64,000 bases of DNA from Bacteroidetes bacterium OLB11 (GCA_001567165.1 LNFQ01000056.1:44931-108930), one strand, 5' to 3'; positions 1-10,206 are shown, numbered from the stretch's first letter. Numbers and translations: made by a program. The notes: generated from the letters alone by a model not told the origin.

Positions 1-35
1 TTGAAATCTTGACTCTGCAATTGCTGAATGATTAA
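1..35 (+). CDS. C-terminal end of an upstream gene (partial)
   Basis: The frame beginning at base 3 is open from the window edge and ends at TAA 33-35, giving EILTLQLLND at its end. The other two forward frames stop within the first 12 bases. Its stop overlaps the ATG of the flippase at 28 by 8 bases, the usual packing inside a polysaccharide operon, so it is probably the tail of another polysaccharide gene. Only ten residues are visible and the product cannot be named. Confidence 0.35.
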   Translation, partial: EILTLQLLND

Positions 36-1482
36 AAAATATTTTATCTCTAATATTTTTATTGTTTTACTGCTAAACTTGTTAGTAAAACCCATCTGGA
101 TATTTTTCATTGACCGAAAAGTACAGCTAACTGTGGGGCATGAAGTGTATGGATTGTATGGTGCTTTTGTTGGGCTTACTTTAATTTTTAATATAATTCT
201 AGATTTTGGAATAACGAATTATAACAATAAAAGTGTGGCTGCTGATACGGGTTTGATTGAAAAAAATTTACCAAACATGCTACTAGCAAAAATTTTGCTT
301 TCGTTTGTTTATTTTCTAGTGATATTTTTAGTGACTTTTTTACTTCATTATGATAAGAATGCTCTTATGCTAGTAGGCAGTATTGGTGTGATTCAAATGC
401 TCAATTCCTTTTTACTTTTTTTGAGAAGCAATGTTTCTGCTAATCATCATTTTAAAACAGATAGTTTATTGTCAGTTTTAGATAAACTCATTATGATTAT
501 TATATGTGGTTATTTTCTGTATTTTTCAGATAAACAATCACAATTTAAAATTGAATGGTTTATTATGATTCAAGTGGTAGCTTACTTATTGGCTATTTCA
601 TATTCTGTTTTTATTATTACGAGAAGATACACTAAGATTCATTATTCGCATATTTCTGTCGAGAAAATTCTCAACGTGAGTAAAAGCAGTATTCCCTATG
701 CTCTTTTAATTTTGTTTATGGCAATTTATATGCGAAGCGATACGCTGATGCTTGAGCGAATAAGTGGGGCCGAGCAAAATTCACTATATCTGGAAGCCTA
801 TCGGGTGTTGGATGCGAGCAATATGATTGCGTATTTATTTGCAGTGGTTTTACTGCCGATGTTTTCAAGAATGCTTTCAAAGAAATTGAATATTGAAAGT
901 TTGGTTGTGATTACATCAAATATTATGATTAGTTTTTCTTTAGCAATGGCTGCTTTTTGTGTTGTTTATGCGGAAGAAATTACAACCCTTTTGTATCCTA
1001 AAGATGCAAGCTTTGATTTGACTTTTATTTTTCAATGGGTGATGGGAAGCTTTCCAGCATTTTGCATTATGTATATTTATTCCACATTACTTACAGCTAA
1101 TGATAATATCAAATTGCTTACTAAAATTGCTTTTGTTGGAAGTCTTTTTTCAATTGTTTTAAACAGTTTTATGATTCATTACTTCGAAGCAAAAGGTGCA
1201 GCAATTACTTGCTTTGTAATAGAGTGGGGAGTAGGGATTGCCTATATTATTTATTGTGTGCGAATACTAAAAATATCAACAGGCGTTTTAAGGGTATTTA
1301 AATTTTTAACGGTATTTGTAGCTGTTTTGCTTTTTAATTATTTCTTGAAATATCTCAATGTCAACTTACTTGTTACAATTCCATTCAATGGGTTGTTTTT
1401 TATTGGGTTGGTGTATATCATTCGATTATGGGATAGGAAATATATCGAAACTTACTTAAAACTTTTAAAGCTAAACAATTGA
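28..1482 (+). CDS. Wzx-type polysaccharide flippase (MOP superfamily)
   Basis: A 484-residue polytopic inner-membrane protein with 12 to 14 hydrophobic segments spread over its whole length and short charged loops, the size and layout of the PST/Wzx branch of the MOP exporter superfamily. Members flip undecaprenyl-linked oligosaccharide repeat units to the periplasm. The opening MIKKYFISNIFIVLLLNLL followed by VKPIWIFFIDR resembles flippases of Bacteroidota, where a Lys-Pro pair follows the first helix. It lies directly upstream of a Wzz-like gene and a Wzy/WaaL-like gene, which supports the role. The substrate sugar cannot be told from sequence. A MATE-type drug exporter is unlikely in this setting. 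Confidence 0.8.
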   Translation: MIKKYFISNIFIVLLLNLLVKPIWIFFIDRKVQLTVGHEVYGLYGAFVGLTLIFNIILDFGITNYNNKSVAADTGLIEKNLPNMLLAKILLSFVYFLVIFLVTFLLHYDKNALMLVGSIGVIQMLNSFLLFLRSNVSANHHFKTDSLLSVLDKLIMIIICGYFLYFSDKQSQFKIEWFIMIQVVAYLLAISYSVFIITRRYTKIHYSHISVEKILNVSKSSIPYALLILFMAIYMRSDTLMLERISGAEQNSLYLEAYRVLDASNMIAYLFAVVLLPMFSRMLSKKLNIESLVVITSNIMISFSLAMAAFCVVYAEEITTLLYPKDASFDLTFIFQWVMGSFPAFCIMYIYSTLLTANDNIKLLTKIAFVGSLFSIVLNSFMIHYFEAKGAAITCFVIEWGVGIAYIIYCVRILKISTGVLRVFKFLTVFVAVLLFNYFLKYLNVNLLVTIPFNGLFFIGLVYIIRLWDRKYIETYLKLLKLNN

Positions 1483-1524
1483 ATTTCTTAAATGAAATAT
1501 ACTAGCTCAATAATATATTCACAT

Positions 1525-1532
1525 TATATTTG
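1525..1532 (+). promoter_or_regulatory. Bacteroidota -7 box upstream of the Wzz-like gene
   Basis: TATATTTG matches TAnnTTTG exactly. No TTG is seen at the -33 spacing. Transcription would begin near 1538, leaving about 25 bases before the ATG at 1563. This argues against the TTG at 1530 being the start codon, since that TTG lies inside the box. Confidence 0.5.
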
Positions 1533-1562
1533 TTTTTTCTAATAGACTTTTTAAAAGATTAT

Positions 1563-2543
1563 ATGAACAACAACAAAGAATTTCAATTTGACTTATTTGA
1601 TATCATACGAATTGGGTTAAAATGGAAAAAGCATATTATTATTTTTTCATTTGCAATTGCGTGTATAACAGCTATCATTTTTTTATTTCAAAAAAATTAT
1701 TATAAAGCCTATGGAGCCTTTTTCCCAGCCTCAGCTGTTATCAGTGGAAGAGTGACTTTATTTAGAGAGACCCCTCAAGAATGGATTGATTATTTTGGAG
1801 GGGAAAATGAAGTAGATCGTGCTTTTGTAGTAGGAAATTCATCTCCGCTTTATAGCTATATCATTGAAAAATTTAAATTGAGAGAACATTACAAAATTGA
1901 TTCCACTGATAAAGAAAGTATGAAAAAAACATATAAACGATTTGCGAAAAACTTTTCGATTTCTCGAACCGGATTCAAAAATATTGAAGTCACTTTTACT
2001 GATGAAGATCAAATGCTTTGTCATGAAGTAGTAAATACGGCAATCAATCAAGTGGAATCAAGACTGAGAGAGTTATACATAGGTATCAATAAACAGCTTG
2101 CTTTATCAATTGATTTACGAAAAGATTCTATTGCAAATCAATTGACCCTCATGACAGATTCTCTAATTACGCTTAGAACTAAATATAGCATATATGATAT
2201 CATATCTCCCGGTCGAAAAAACATCATCAACTTCACTGCAAAAGGAAGTGGAGAGCAATATGCAAGAGGATTAGAAGAGATTCAAATTGTTGAAGAGCTA
2301 AAAGATAAATTGGCTATCGATAATGCCAGATATATGTCATTATCTAACGAGTTTAAGACTGCTATTTTTGATGGGTTTCCAATGGTGCATGTGACTCAAT
2401 GGGCTGCACCGGGTGCTCCGAAAGCAGGACCTTACAGAACAATTGGAGTTCTTATTTCGTTTGTATCTGCATTTGTTTTCGGACTTTTAGTATCTATTGT
2501 TATTGAAGTTTTACAAGAAAATAAACATAAGATGATGGCATGA
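1563..2543 (+). CDS. Wzz-like polysaccharide chain-length determinant
   Basis: About 326 residues from ATG 1563. There is a membrane segment near residues 25-45 (HIIIFSFAIACITAIIFLF), a long periplasmic part with helical stretches, and a second membrane segment near the end preceded by a Pro/Gly-rich motif (APGAPKAGPYRTIG). This two-helix frame with a PxxP-like motif before the second helix is typical of Wzz/PCP proteins, which set the length of O-antigen or capsule chains. No C-terminal tyrosine kinase domain follows, so it resembles the O-antigen class rather than Wzc. The start was chosen because the upstream TTG lies within a promoter box. The stop overlaps the next ATG (ATGA), indicating translational coupling with the ligase gene. 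Confidence 0.75.
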   Translation: MNNNKEFQFDLFDIIRIGLKWKKHIIIFSFAIACITAIIFLFQKNYYKAYGAFFPASAVISGRVTLFRETPQEWIDYFGGENEVDRAFVVGNSSPLYSYIIEKFKLREHYKIDSTDKESMKKTYKRFAKNFSISRTGFKNIEVTFTDEDQMLCHEVVNTAINQVESRLRELYIGINKQLALSIDLRKDSIANQLTLMTDSLITLRTKYSIYDIISPGRKNIINFTAKGSGEQYARGLEEIQIVEELKDKLAIDNARYMSLSNEFKTAIFDGFPMVHVTQWAAPGAPKAGPYRTIGVLISFVSAFVFGLLVSIVIEVLQENKHKMMA

Positions 2544-3971
2544 GAATAAGTCAAGTTGATAAGGATACTCAATTGTTTTTTGTCGGTGCATTTTTATTTT
2601 CTATTCTATTTGTACTATCGTTTCTTTTTGATTTTCCGATTTTAATTTCCATTCCTTTTTTAATTTTGGGATTGTCTTTTTTCTTGAAAGATGTGAAATA
2701 TGCATTTTATACAATGTTGTTTTTTATTCCGCTTTCATTTCAATATTTAGATAAATATGATTTTCCAGATGAACCGCTGATGCTGCTTAATACAGGATTT
2801 CTTTTTTCTTTTTTATCTTTTTAATTATAAAAAATTCAACTAAACAATTTACTGAAAAACCCAATCTTCTTTACGGTTTTACTTTCATTTGCTTGGCTCA
2901 TCATTACCGTTTTATTTTCAAAAGATATTTTACTTTCTTCCAAATTTTTATTAAAAAAGATATGGTACTTAATTCCATTTTTACTATTTCCGATAATTCT
3001 TTTTGGAGATAAAAAAGTAATGATTCGTTCATATCAATTTTTATTTTTCAGTCTGTTTTTTGTTGTGTGGATAGTGGTGATTCGTTTTGCTGCATTTGAT
3101 TTTCGCTTTGAAGATGTGCATGACCCTGTGACACCTTTTTTCCAAAATCATGTTATGTATGGTTCGATGGTTTCTGTCGTTTTGCCATTTATATTTGTAG
3201 CCTTACGACACAGTCGAAAGCTAAGTATTCAATGGCTGATGTCATTTATAGGGATTTTTTTTGTTTTTATTTGCCATCTATTTTTCATATTCTAGAGCGG
3301 CATGGGTGGCTGTAATATTTGCAGCGATATGTTTTGTGGCAGTGCGTTTCAGAGTGATGCAATATGTAATCATTGGATTTTATTTGTTGATTTCAAGTTT
3401 AGTATTTTGGTTATCAAATCATAATACCTATTTAACTTTTAAACCAAAGTTTGAAAAAACGATTATGCACGAATCTCTTGAAGATCACATTATGGCGACA
3501 ATTCAAGGGACTGATATTTCTTCAGCTGAGCGTTATTACCGATGGATTGCAGCTCTAAGAATGAGTAAGGATAACCCTATAGTAGGAGTTGGCCCTAATC
3601 TTTTTTATGATTATTATAAAGCCTACACGATTACATCATTTAAAACTTGGGTCAGCCGAAATCCTGAACGTTCAACGACTCATAATTATTTTTTATTTAT
3701 GCTTGTGGAACAAGGCATACCGGGCATGGTATTGTATGGAGCATTAATCTTCATTATTTTTTACTTAGGTCAAAAAGTTTATCATAGTCAAAATGAACCT
3801 TTTTATCGAGATGTAGTGATAGGAGCTTTGTGTTCAATTGCTGCTATATTTATCAATAATTTTTTTAGTGAGCTTATTGAAACTGATAAAATTGGAAGTA
3901 TATTTTATCTAAGCATCGCTGTTATTATAGCTGTTTCATTAAGAGAAAATAAAAATATATTAAAAGAATAA
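2540..3971 (+). CDS. Wzy/WaaL-type O-antigen ligase or polymerase, broken by three indels
   Basis: Three coding stretches join into one polytopic membrane protein of about 476 residues. Frame 2 runs from 2540 with a break at 2818-2834 (a T run one base short followed by an A run one base long, giving two false stops) and resumes with KIQLNNLLKNPIFF. A second break lies in the T8 run 3255-3262, after which the frame continues as YFSYSRAAW, the signature loop of the Wzy_C/WaaL family. The later part includes NPIVGVGPN and STTHNYFLFMLVEQG, also typical of this family, where an Arg and a His in periplasmic loops matter for transfer from undecaprenyl pyrophosphate. Ligase and polymerase cannot be separated from sequence. 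The compensating homopolymer indels look like assembly errors rather than decay. Confidence 0.72.
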
Positions 3972-3979
3972 AAATATAT

Positions 3980-3987
3980 TAACTTTG
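3980..3987 (+). promoter_or_regulatory. -7 box upstream of the response regulator
   Basis: TAACTTTG fits TAnnTTTG and lies 17 bases before ATG 4005, suggesting that the response regulator has its own promoter just after the polysaccharide locus. No -33 TTG is visible. Confidence 0.45.
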
Positions 3988-4004
3988 AGGATATTCCGAA
4001 AATT

Positions 4005-4646
4005 ATGATAGAAACTCCAATTAAAATTGCCATTCTGGATGATCATCTAATAGTAATTGAAGGTTTAAAACTATTGCTTTCTTCAAAAAAACAATTCAAA
4101 ATTGTACATGAATGTGTTGATGGTTTTACAATGATTGAAAAAATTATTGAAACACCTGTCGATATTCTATTGACTGATATTATGATGCCAAATATGGATG
4201 GATATGAAGTCGCAATGGTTATGAAAGAAAAATGCCCTGATGTTAAAGTCGTTGCACTGACGATGAACGGTGATGGAATGTTAGTGGATAAAATGATAGA
4301 ACAAGCTAAAATAAAAGGCTATTTATTAAAATCGATTGATCGAAATGAACTTGTTTTTGCTCTCGAAAATGTTTATAAAGGCAATCATTATTTTCCAGAT
4401 GAAGTGCTTGATGAATTGAAAACATTTCAAAAAATTAAACGAGAAAATGAAAGCGTCAATCTAACGGCAAGAGAAATAGAAATTATTAAATTTATAGCTC
4501 AAGACTTAAGCAATAAACAAATTGCTTCTACCCTTTTTATAAGTGAAAGAACGGTTGAAACGCATCGTAAAAATATTTTTAGAAAAACAGGAATGCACTC
4601 TGTTATTGGCTTAATTGAATTTGTCAAGTCGCGAAAATTAATATAA
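4005..4646 (+). CDS. LuxR/NarL-type response regulator
   Basis: A 213-residue two-domain regulator. The receiver domain (about 1-125) has the acidic pair D12-D13, the phosphoacceptor D58 in LLTDIMMPNMDG, a Thr in the ALTM strand and a Lys in KGYLLKS. The C-terminal part (about 148-213) is a LuxR helix-turn-helix: LTAREIEIIKFIAQDLSNK, then ISERTVETHRKNIFRKTG. No histidine kinase is encoded in the window, so the partner is unknown. It sits between a surface polysaccharide locus and a secreted SUMF1/GGxGDG pair and has a -7 box of its own; control of either neighbour is plausible but unproven. Confidence 0.9.
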   Translation: MIETPIKIAILDDHLIVIEGLKLLLSSKKQFKIVHECVDGFTMIEKIIETPVDILLTDIMMPNMDGYEVAMVMKEKCPDVKVVALTMNGDGMLVDKMIEQAKIKGYLLKSIDRNELVFALENVYKGNHYFPDEVLDELKTFQKIKRENESVNLTAREIEIIKFIAQDLSNKQIASTLFISERTVETHRKNIFRKTGMHSVIGLIEFVKSRKLI

Positions 4647-4694
4647 AGATTAACAATACCCAATCAAAGGTATTTTTTGGAGAATGTGTAAAGG

Positions 4695-4702
4695 TATTTT
4701 TG
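4695..4702 (+). promoter_or_regulatory. -7 box and direct repeat upstream of the SUMF1-domain gene
   Basis: TATTTTTG fits TAnnTTTG and lies 20 bases before ATG 4723. It is the right half of a near-perfect direct repeat of AAAGGTATTTTTTG whose other copy lies at about 4667-4680, offset by 22 bases. The offset of two helical turns would suit a pair of sites on one DNA face, possibly for the adjacent regulator; this is inference. Confidence 0.42.
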
Positions 4703-4722
4703 TTGAAATTTTAATATAAATT

Positions 4723-6130
4723 ATGAAAAAACAAATTACCATTTTCACCCTTTTGGTTTGCATGACGATAATGTCATGGGCAAACAATGTGACGGTTTCA
4801 AATGTTGTACTCAATGGACAAAATGTAGGAAATCATTACTCATTAATTAATTATAATATCACATGGGACAACTCATGGCGAACAAATACCAATGAAAATA
4901 ACTATGATGGTTGTTGGATCTTTGCTAAATTTAGAAAAATAAATTCAAACAATTGGCAACACGCAACAATAAATTATGTAGCTCCAGGCACTGCCGCTGC
5001 TTGTGGTCATACTCAACCTGGAGGGTCAACTATTACGACTCCTTCTGATGGAAAAGGAGTATTTATGTATAGAAGTGCTAATGGACAAGGTACTGTGAAT
5101 TGGTCTGGTGTTAAACTTCGTTGGAACTACGGAGTAGATGGAGTTGCAGATAATGATAGTGTTGAAATCAGACTTTTCGCAGTGGAAATGGTTTATTGTC
5201 CTCAAGGTGCTTTTAACTTAGGTAGTGGTGGATCTGAAAACTATCATTTTAGAGATGGTCTTGTCGATACTTATTATCCGATTACTTCAGAAGGTTCTAT
5301 CAACTGTGGACCGGTTGCTGGTCAGCTTTATACTCAAGGAGGAGTGTTTTGGATTTCGGGAACATTACCTGCTGCTTACCCAAAAGGATATAATGCTGTT
5401 TGGTGTATGAAATATGAAATTAGTCAACAGCAATATGCGGATTTTCTTAACACAATTGATTATGCAAAATATATTAATAGAACTACTTATGGAGGTTATA
5501 ATATGACAGGAACTCATCCCAATTTAATTCCGGATAATCCAGAGAGAGCTGTTAATTACATCGGTGCAGAAGACGTGTTGTCTTTATTAGATTGGAGTGC
5601 ATTAAGACCTATGACTGAACTTGAATTTGAAAAAAATTTGTAGAGGTGCTAATCAAACTCCGGTATCAAATGAATTCGCATGGGGAAATACAACAATTTT
5701 ACAAATTGCAAGTCCATCAAATCAAGGAATGGCAGATGAAACATGGTTTACAGGGAATTGTAACTATCTATCTTTAACAATCCCTATGAGATGTGGTGCT
5801 TTAGCTACTTATTCTTCAAATAGAGAACAAGCCGGTGCAACTTATTATGGAGTAATGGAAATGTCTGGAAATTTACATGAAGCCGTTATTTCCGCAGGTA
5901 ATGCACCTGGAAGAACTTATACCGGAGTTCATGGCGATGGAAATTTAGATCCTAATGGTTTGTATAATGCATTAAACTGGAGTACATCAGCTATTGGTTA
6001 TAGAGGTGGTTATCTTAATTCTGGTTATTCTTTATACAGTGCTGTTTCAGATAGAATTAGTAGTACTTCGGGGGGAGCCATTAAAAACAATTACTATTCT
6101 TCAGGTAGAGGAGTTAGAACTGCACAATAA
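4723..6130 (+). CDS. Secreted SUMF1 (formylglycine-generating enzyme-like) protein, one frameshift
   Basis: About 468 residues once a one-base insertion in the A7 run 5630-5636 is allowed for; the join reads ELEFEKICRGAN. A signal peptide (MKKQITIFTLLVCMTIMSWA) precedes a beta-rich N-terminal region (about 20-150). The SUMF1/FGE-sulfatase domain begins around FWISGTLPAAYPKGYNAVWC and has the family marks MKYEISQQQYADFLN, RPMTELEFEK, GVMEMSGNLHE and a final YRGGYL...GRGVRTA. Known FGE members oxidise a Cys in sulfatases, but many SUMF1 proteins have structural or lectin-like roles. I do not see the clear paired catalytic cysteines of true FGE, so an enzymatic role is doubtful. The next gene encodes a GGxGDG-repeat T9SS cargo 28 bases downstream. 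Confidence 0.8.
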
Positions 6131-6158
6131 TTTTTTCAAAATCAAAAATAATATGGAT

Positions 6159-6966
6159 ATGAAAAAATTTTTTTTTAATTGGAATGGCAACCCTCTCAAG
6201 TATGATAAATAATGCCCAAAATAATCCCATTTTTTATGGAGGTGCAGGAGATGGCGAGGATATGGCTTCTTTTATTCCAAGCTACACAGCAAAGAGCTAT
6301 AATGGAGGCGTAGGAGATGGCGAGGATATGGCTTCTTTTATTCCAAACTATACTGCTAAAAATTACTTTGGTGGTATAGGTGATGGATGGGCAAGTAGTG
6401 TGATAGTGTTAGGAGTTTTGCCGGTTGAGCTTCTGTCTTTCACCGGACACGAGGTTGATAATACTCATGTTTTAAACTGGAAAACGAGCATGGAATTGAA
6501 TTCTTCACATTTCGTGATTGAACATTCTACCAATGCTGCTTCCTTTCTTGAATTAGGGATGAAAGATGCAGCAGGTAATTCTAAAACAGAAAAAGAATAT
6601 CAATTTATAAATCGAACTCCTAAATATGGCGATAATTTTTATAGACTAAAAATGGTTGACCTCGATGGGAAATTTAAACATAGTAATGTTGTATTATTAA
6701 AATATTTAAAAAATAACACAACCATTGCAGTTTATCCAAACCCAACAGCAGAGCAGCTTAATGTGGTAATTCATGCAAATGAACAAAACCAAAAAGCTCA
6801 ATTCCAAATTTTAGACATGCAAGGGAAATTATTGCAGCAACAAGAAAGTCTTGTTGATGGAAATACTCAATCATTCAATGTTTCTCAATATGCAAATGGT
6901 TTGTATTTTATGAAAATAAATTTTCAAAATCATTCAGAAATTGTCAAGTTTAGAATTGCAAAATAG
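6159..6966 (+). CDS. T9SS cargo with three GGxGDG repeats, one frameshift near the start
   Basis: The start was set at ATG 6159 because removing one T from the T9 run 6168-6176 gives a good signal peptide (MKKFFLIGMATLSSMINNAQ) running straight into the mature part. Three units follow: YGGAGDGEDMASF, NGGVGDGEDMASF and FGGIGDGWASS, spaced exactly 22 residues. After that come LPVELLSFTG, a fibronectin-like linker common in T9SS cargo, and a type A sorting domain (VYPNPTAEQLNVVI through GLYFMKINF...VKFRIAK). The protein is therefore exported and anchored or released by the T9SS. The GGxGDG motif is known to me only as a recurring unit in secreted Bacteroidota proteins; its function is unknown. 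It is probably cotranscribed with the SUMF1 gene. Confidence 0.78.
6238..6387 (+). repeat. 66-bp tandem repeat encoding GGxGDG units
   Basis: Units begin at 6238, 6304 and 6370, a period of exactly 66 bases (22 codons). The first two are nearly identical at DNA level for about 45 bases from the GGA codon, whereas the third keeps only the protein motif. This points to a recent duplication of the first unit. Confidence 0.85.
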
Positions 6967-6990
6967 TAGATTCCTCAATCATGCAACCTA

Positions 6991-7021
6991 AAAAAGCAGT
7001 GCAAAATGCACTGCTTTTTTT
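6991..7021. terminator. Bidirectional intrinsic terminator
   Basis: A perfect 8-bp stem, GCAGTGCA (6996-7003) with TGCACTGC (7007-7014), a 3-base loop, an A run before it and T7 after it. It lies between the converging GGxGDG gene and rnr and can work in both directions because of the flanking A and T runs. Confidence 0.92.
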
Positions 7022-7057
7022 ATGGGGGCTATTAATTATAACATGAAAGTTTTATAA

Positions 7058-9011
7058 TTAGTCGTTGACTAGTTCAAACTCAATTTGTTTTTTAAATAAA
7101 TCGGCATTAAGAACTTTCACTTTGATATTTTTTCCAATTTGAAATCGGACTTTAGTGTTTTGTCCAACGAGTGTAAATTCATTTGGAATAAATTTAAATT
7201 CATCTGTAGTATTCAAAGAAGATAATGGGATAAATCCTTCACATTTTTGTTCGACAGTTTGAGCCCAAAACCCGTGTCCTGCTACACCACTGATAACTGC
7301 TTGAAGTGTTTTCCCAATAAATTTAGTCATAAATTCCACTTGTTTATATTTCATTCCTTCTCTTTCAGATTCCATTGCCTTGCGTTCACGTTCACTACAA
7401 TGAACACATTGATTTTCGAGTTGTTGAATAATTGGATTTTGTTTTTGTTGAAGATATTTATATATAATACGATGCACCAAAATATCGGGATAGCGTCTGA
7501 TAGGAGAAGTGAAATGACAATAATGTTCAAACGCTAAACCATAGTGTCCAATATTTTTAGTGGAATAAAAAGCCTTTGCCATTGTTCTAATTCCTAATAC
7601 ATGCAAGATTTGATGTTCAGGATGTTTATTCGCTTCTAGCAACATTTTATTAAATGATTCTGCAATCGTTTTTGGAGTGCTCAAGTTAAATTGATAGTTA
7701 AACTTTTTAGCAAAATCAACAAATTCAATGAGCTTGTCAAAGTCTGGAATATCATGCACACGATAGGGGAATGGAATCTCTTGATGATTGTATTTTTTTT
7801 TGCTGATAAATTCAGCAACAGTTTTATTAGCAAGAAGCATTAATTCTTCAATCAACTGATGAGCTTCTTTACTCACTTTGATTTCAACCGCTTCGGGTAC
7901 TCCATTTTCATCAAGAACAAAACTTGTTTCTTCACTACTGAAATTAATTGCTCCATTATTAAATCGTTGGCTACGGAGTTTTTGAGAAATAGAATTTAGG
8001 AATAAAACTTCTTCTAAATGTGGTCCTTCTTGCGTTTCAATAATATGCTGAATTTGTTCATAAGTAAATCTTTGATTCGAATGAATAATTGTTTTTGCAA
8101 TTTGAGATGATTTAATTTGAGCGTCATCATCTATTTCAAAAATCACTGCAAAGGTGAGCTTATCTTCATGAGGTCGTAAAGAACATAATTCATTTGAAAT
8201 TTTTTCGGGAAGCATAGGAATCACGCGGTCCGGTAGATACACTGAGGTTGCTCTTTGATATGCCTCTTTATCCAATTCGGAATTTTCATTGAGGTAATGA
8301 CTCACATCGGCAATATGTACTCCAATTTGGGATAAACCATTTTCTAATTTTTTATAAGAAATTGCATCATCAAAATCTTTTGCATTATAGGGGTCAATAG
8401 TCAGTGTGAAAGTGGAGCGAAAATCTAATCGATTCTTGATTTCATTATCTTCGATTTGTTCAGACAGTTGTTCAGATTCTTTCAAAACCTCTTCTGGAAA
8501 TACGAGTGAAAATCCATTTTGAATTAGAATTTCTTTCATCGCAATATCGTTCAGCTTATTATTACTTAATATGTCAATAATTTTTCCGATTGGATTTTTT
8601 TTCTGTTCGTTCCATTCGATAATTTTTACTAATACTTTTTCTCCATCTTGATAAGTTTCGGTTTCATTTTTTTCTATGATGATATCTTTGTTAAATGAAG
8701 GATTGTCGGGAATCACAAAAGAGATATTAGGCTTATGTTTGAGCGTTCCAATTACTTCTTTAAAACCTCGTTCAATAATTTTTGTGATAAATCCTTCAGG
8801 TCGTTTTTTTTTTATTGTTGTCGGAAATAATGCTACTTCAACAGTGTCACCTTTCATCGCTGTCTTTAAGTTTTCTCTTAAAATTTTTTATATCAAGATT
8901 ATAATCTTTTGAAGTTAGGAATCCAATTCCTTGAGCACTTACATCCAGCTTACCGATATGTTTTTCGTAGTTAGGTTGTCGTTTTATTTTTTTTACTCTT
9001 TTCTTTGGCAT
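7058..9011 (-). CDS. rnr: Ribonuclease R, one frameshift near the N-terminus
   Basis: The long frame from 8857 lacks the N-terminal part of RNase R. Upstream, another frame from ATG 9011 gives a basic start (MPKKRVKKIKRQPNYEKH) and IGKLDVSAQGIGFLTS, a cold-shock-like start. Dropping one base in the TTT at 8865-8867 joins them as KRKLKTAMKGDTVEV. The merged protein is about 650 residues, a little short for the family. The RNB catalytic domain shows the metal-binding cluster IDPYNAKDFDDAIS and the signature HIADVSHYLNE...RATSVYLPDRVIPMLP; the S1 domain ends the protein. It is a processive 3'-5' exoribonuclease for structured RNA. It starts 10 bases after lpxK ends and is probably cotranscribed with it. 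Confidence 0.93.
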
Positions 9012-9021
9012 TTTTTTATAT

Positions 9022-10129
9022 TTATTGGATTAATTCAAAATCGACTTCCAAGTCATCAATTGAAGGGTAGTATTTTTCGACAAGATGAATGAGTTGATTC
9101 TGAAAAGAAGTTTGTTCATCAAATAAAAATTGAACACCGATTGGCTGTGCATAGAAAGGCAGTTTTGAAGACAAAATTTTATCTTGAAATAGCATTAACC
9201 TAGCAGCATCTTTTTCGGTAGTAACAATGATTTTATTTTGAGAATCGATATTCTGAAATGTTTCAATTATTTCTTCGATATCATTTATTGTGAAATAATG
9301 ATGGTCTTGAAATGGTAAATGATGGACAAATGGAAATTGTTTTTCAAGATGATTTATTAGATAAGAGGCATTGGCAATTCCAGTTACTAAAAGCACATTT
9401 GTTTGCTCATTGATTTGCGTCTGATTTACGCTTAAAGGATAAAGTGGTTTATATTGAATGTAAGAAAAATATACGGTTTGATTTTGAGTTGGATTAATTT
9501 CATTAATTAAGTTCTTTTTTTCATCTAAACTCATGTTTTCAGGGCACTTCGTAATGACGATGATTTGAGCACGTTTAGCACCACTTTTACTTTCTCGCAA
9601 AAGACCAAATGGAAGAATATAATCTCTAGTATAAAGTCGTTTGTAGTCGGTGAGTAAAATATGAATATCTGCAATGACAGAACGATGTTGAAACGCATCA
9701 TCGAGTAAAACCAACTGCACATCAGGTCTGAGTTGTAAAAGAGATGGAATAGCTGTCATACGTTCTTCTGCAACACTGACAATGGTTTGAGGATATTTGG
9801 AATGAAATTGAAAAGGCTCATCGCCGATTGTGCGAGCCGTAGAATGTGTATCAGCTATTATAAAACCTTTTGTCATTCTTCGATAACCTCTGCTCAAAGT
9901 AGCTACCTTATAATTAGAAGAAAATAGCTCAATTAAATATTCAATATGAGGTGTTTTTCCAGTGCCACCAGCTGTAATATTTCCAACAGAAATTACAGGC
10001 ACATCAAAGCCAACCGAAGAAGCGAGCTTCCAATCATACATTTTATTTCTAATAAAAATTAATAAACCCATACAAGAGTGATATAGGAAGCAATAAAATT
10101 TTAAGAGCAGAAATGATTGTTTTTTTCAT
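9022..10129 (-). CDS. lpxK: Tetraacyldisaccharide 4'-kinase, one frameshift near the N-terminus
   Basis: LpxK phosphorylates the lipid A disaccharide at the inner membrane. The P-loop is GNITAGGTGKTP, preceded by FDVPVISV as in the family, and a DDAFQHRSV segment matches the conserved DDGxQHR motif with Ala for Gly. The frame from ATG 10071 lacks the N-terminal membrane helix. A second frame from ATG 10129 gives MKKTIISALKILLLPISLLY, exactly the expected helix, and joins to FIRNKMYDW if one base is removed around 10053-10062. A -7 box lies 15 bases upstream of 10129. The merged length is about 369 residues. Together with O-antigen genes earlier in the window this supports a lipid A-based outer membrane. 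Confidence 0.93.
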
Positions 10130-10144
10130 TCAATGTTTAGGTTG

Positions 10145-10152
10145 CAAATATA
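10145..10152 (-). promoter_or_regulatory. Promoter of lpxK-rnr (-7 box with -33 TTG)
   Basis: On the minus strand TATATTTG (10152 to 10145) fits TAnnTTTG, with a TTG at 10176-10174, a spacing of 21 bases. This is one of the few full -33/-7 pairs in the window and lies 15 bases before ATG 10129, supporting the longer lpxK start. Confidence 0.6.
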
Positions 10153-10206
10153 CTTGATGTAAATGGATATGCTCAAAAGAATAATCGTTATACTTTGTTT
10201 TATTCA

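Noticed and set aside
1530..1562. TTG at 1530 as the start of the Wzz-like gene
   Set aside because: The TTG lies within a perfect -7 box and the residues before ATG 1563 do not fit the family start.
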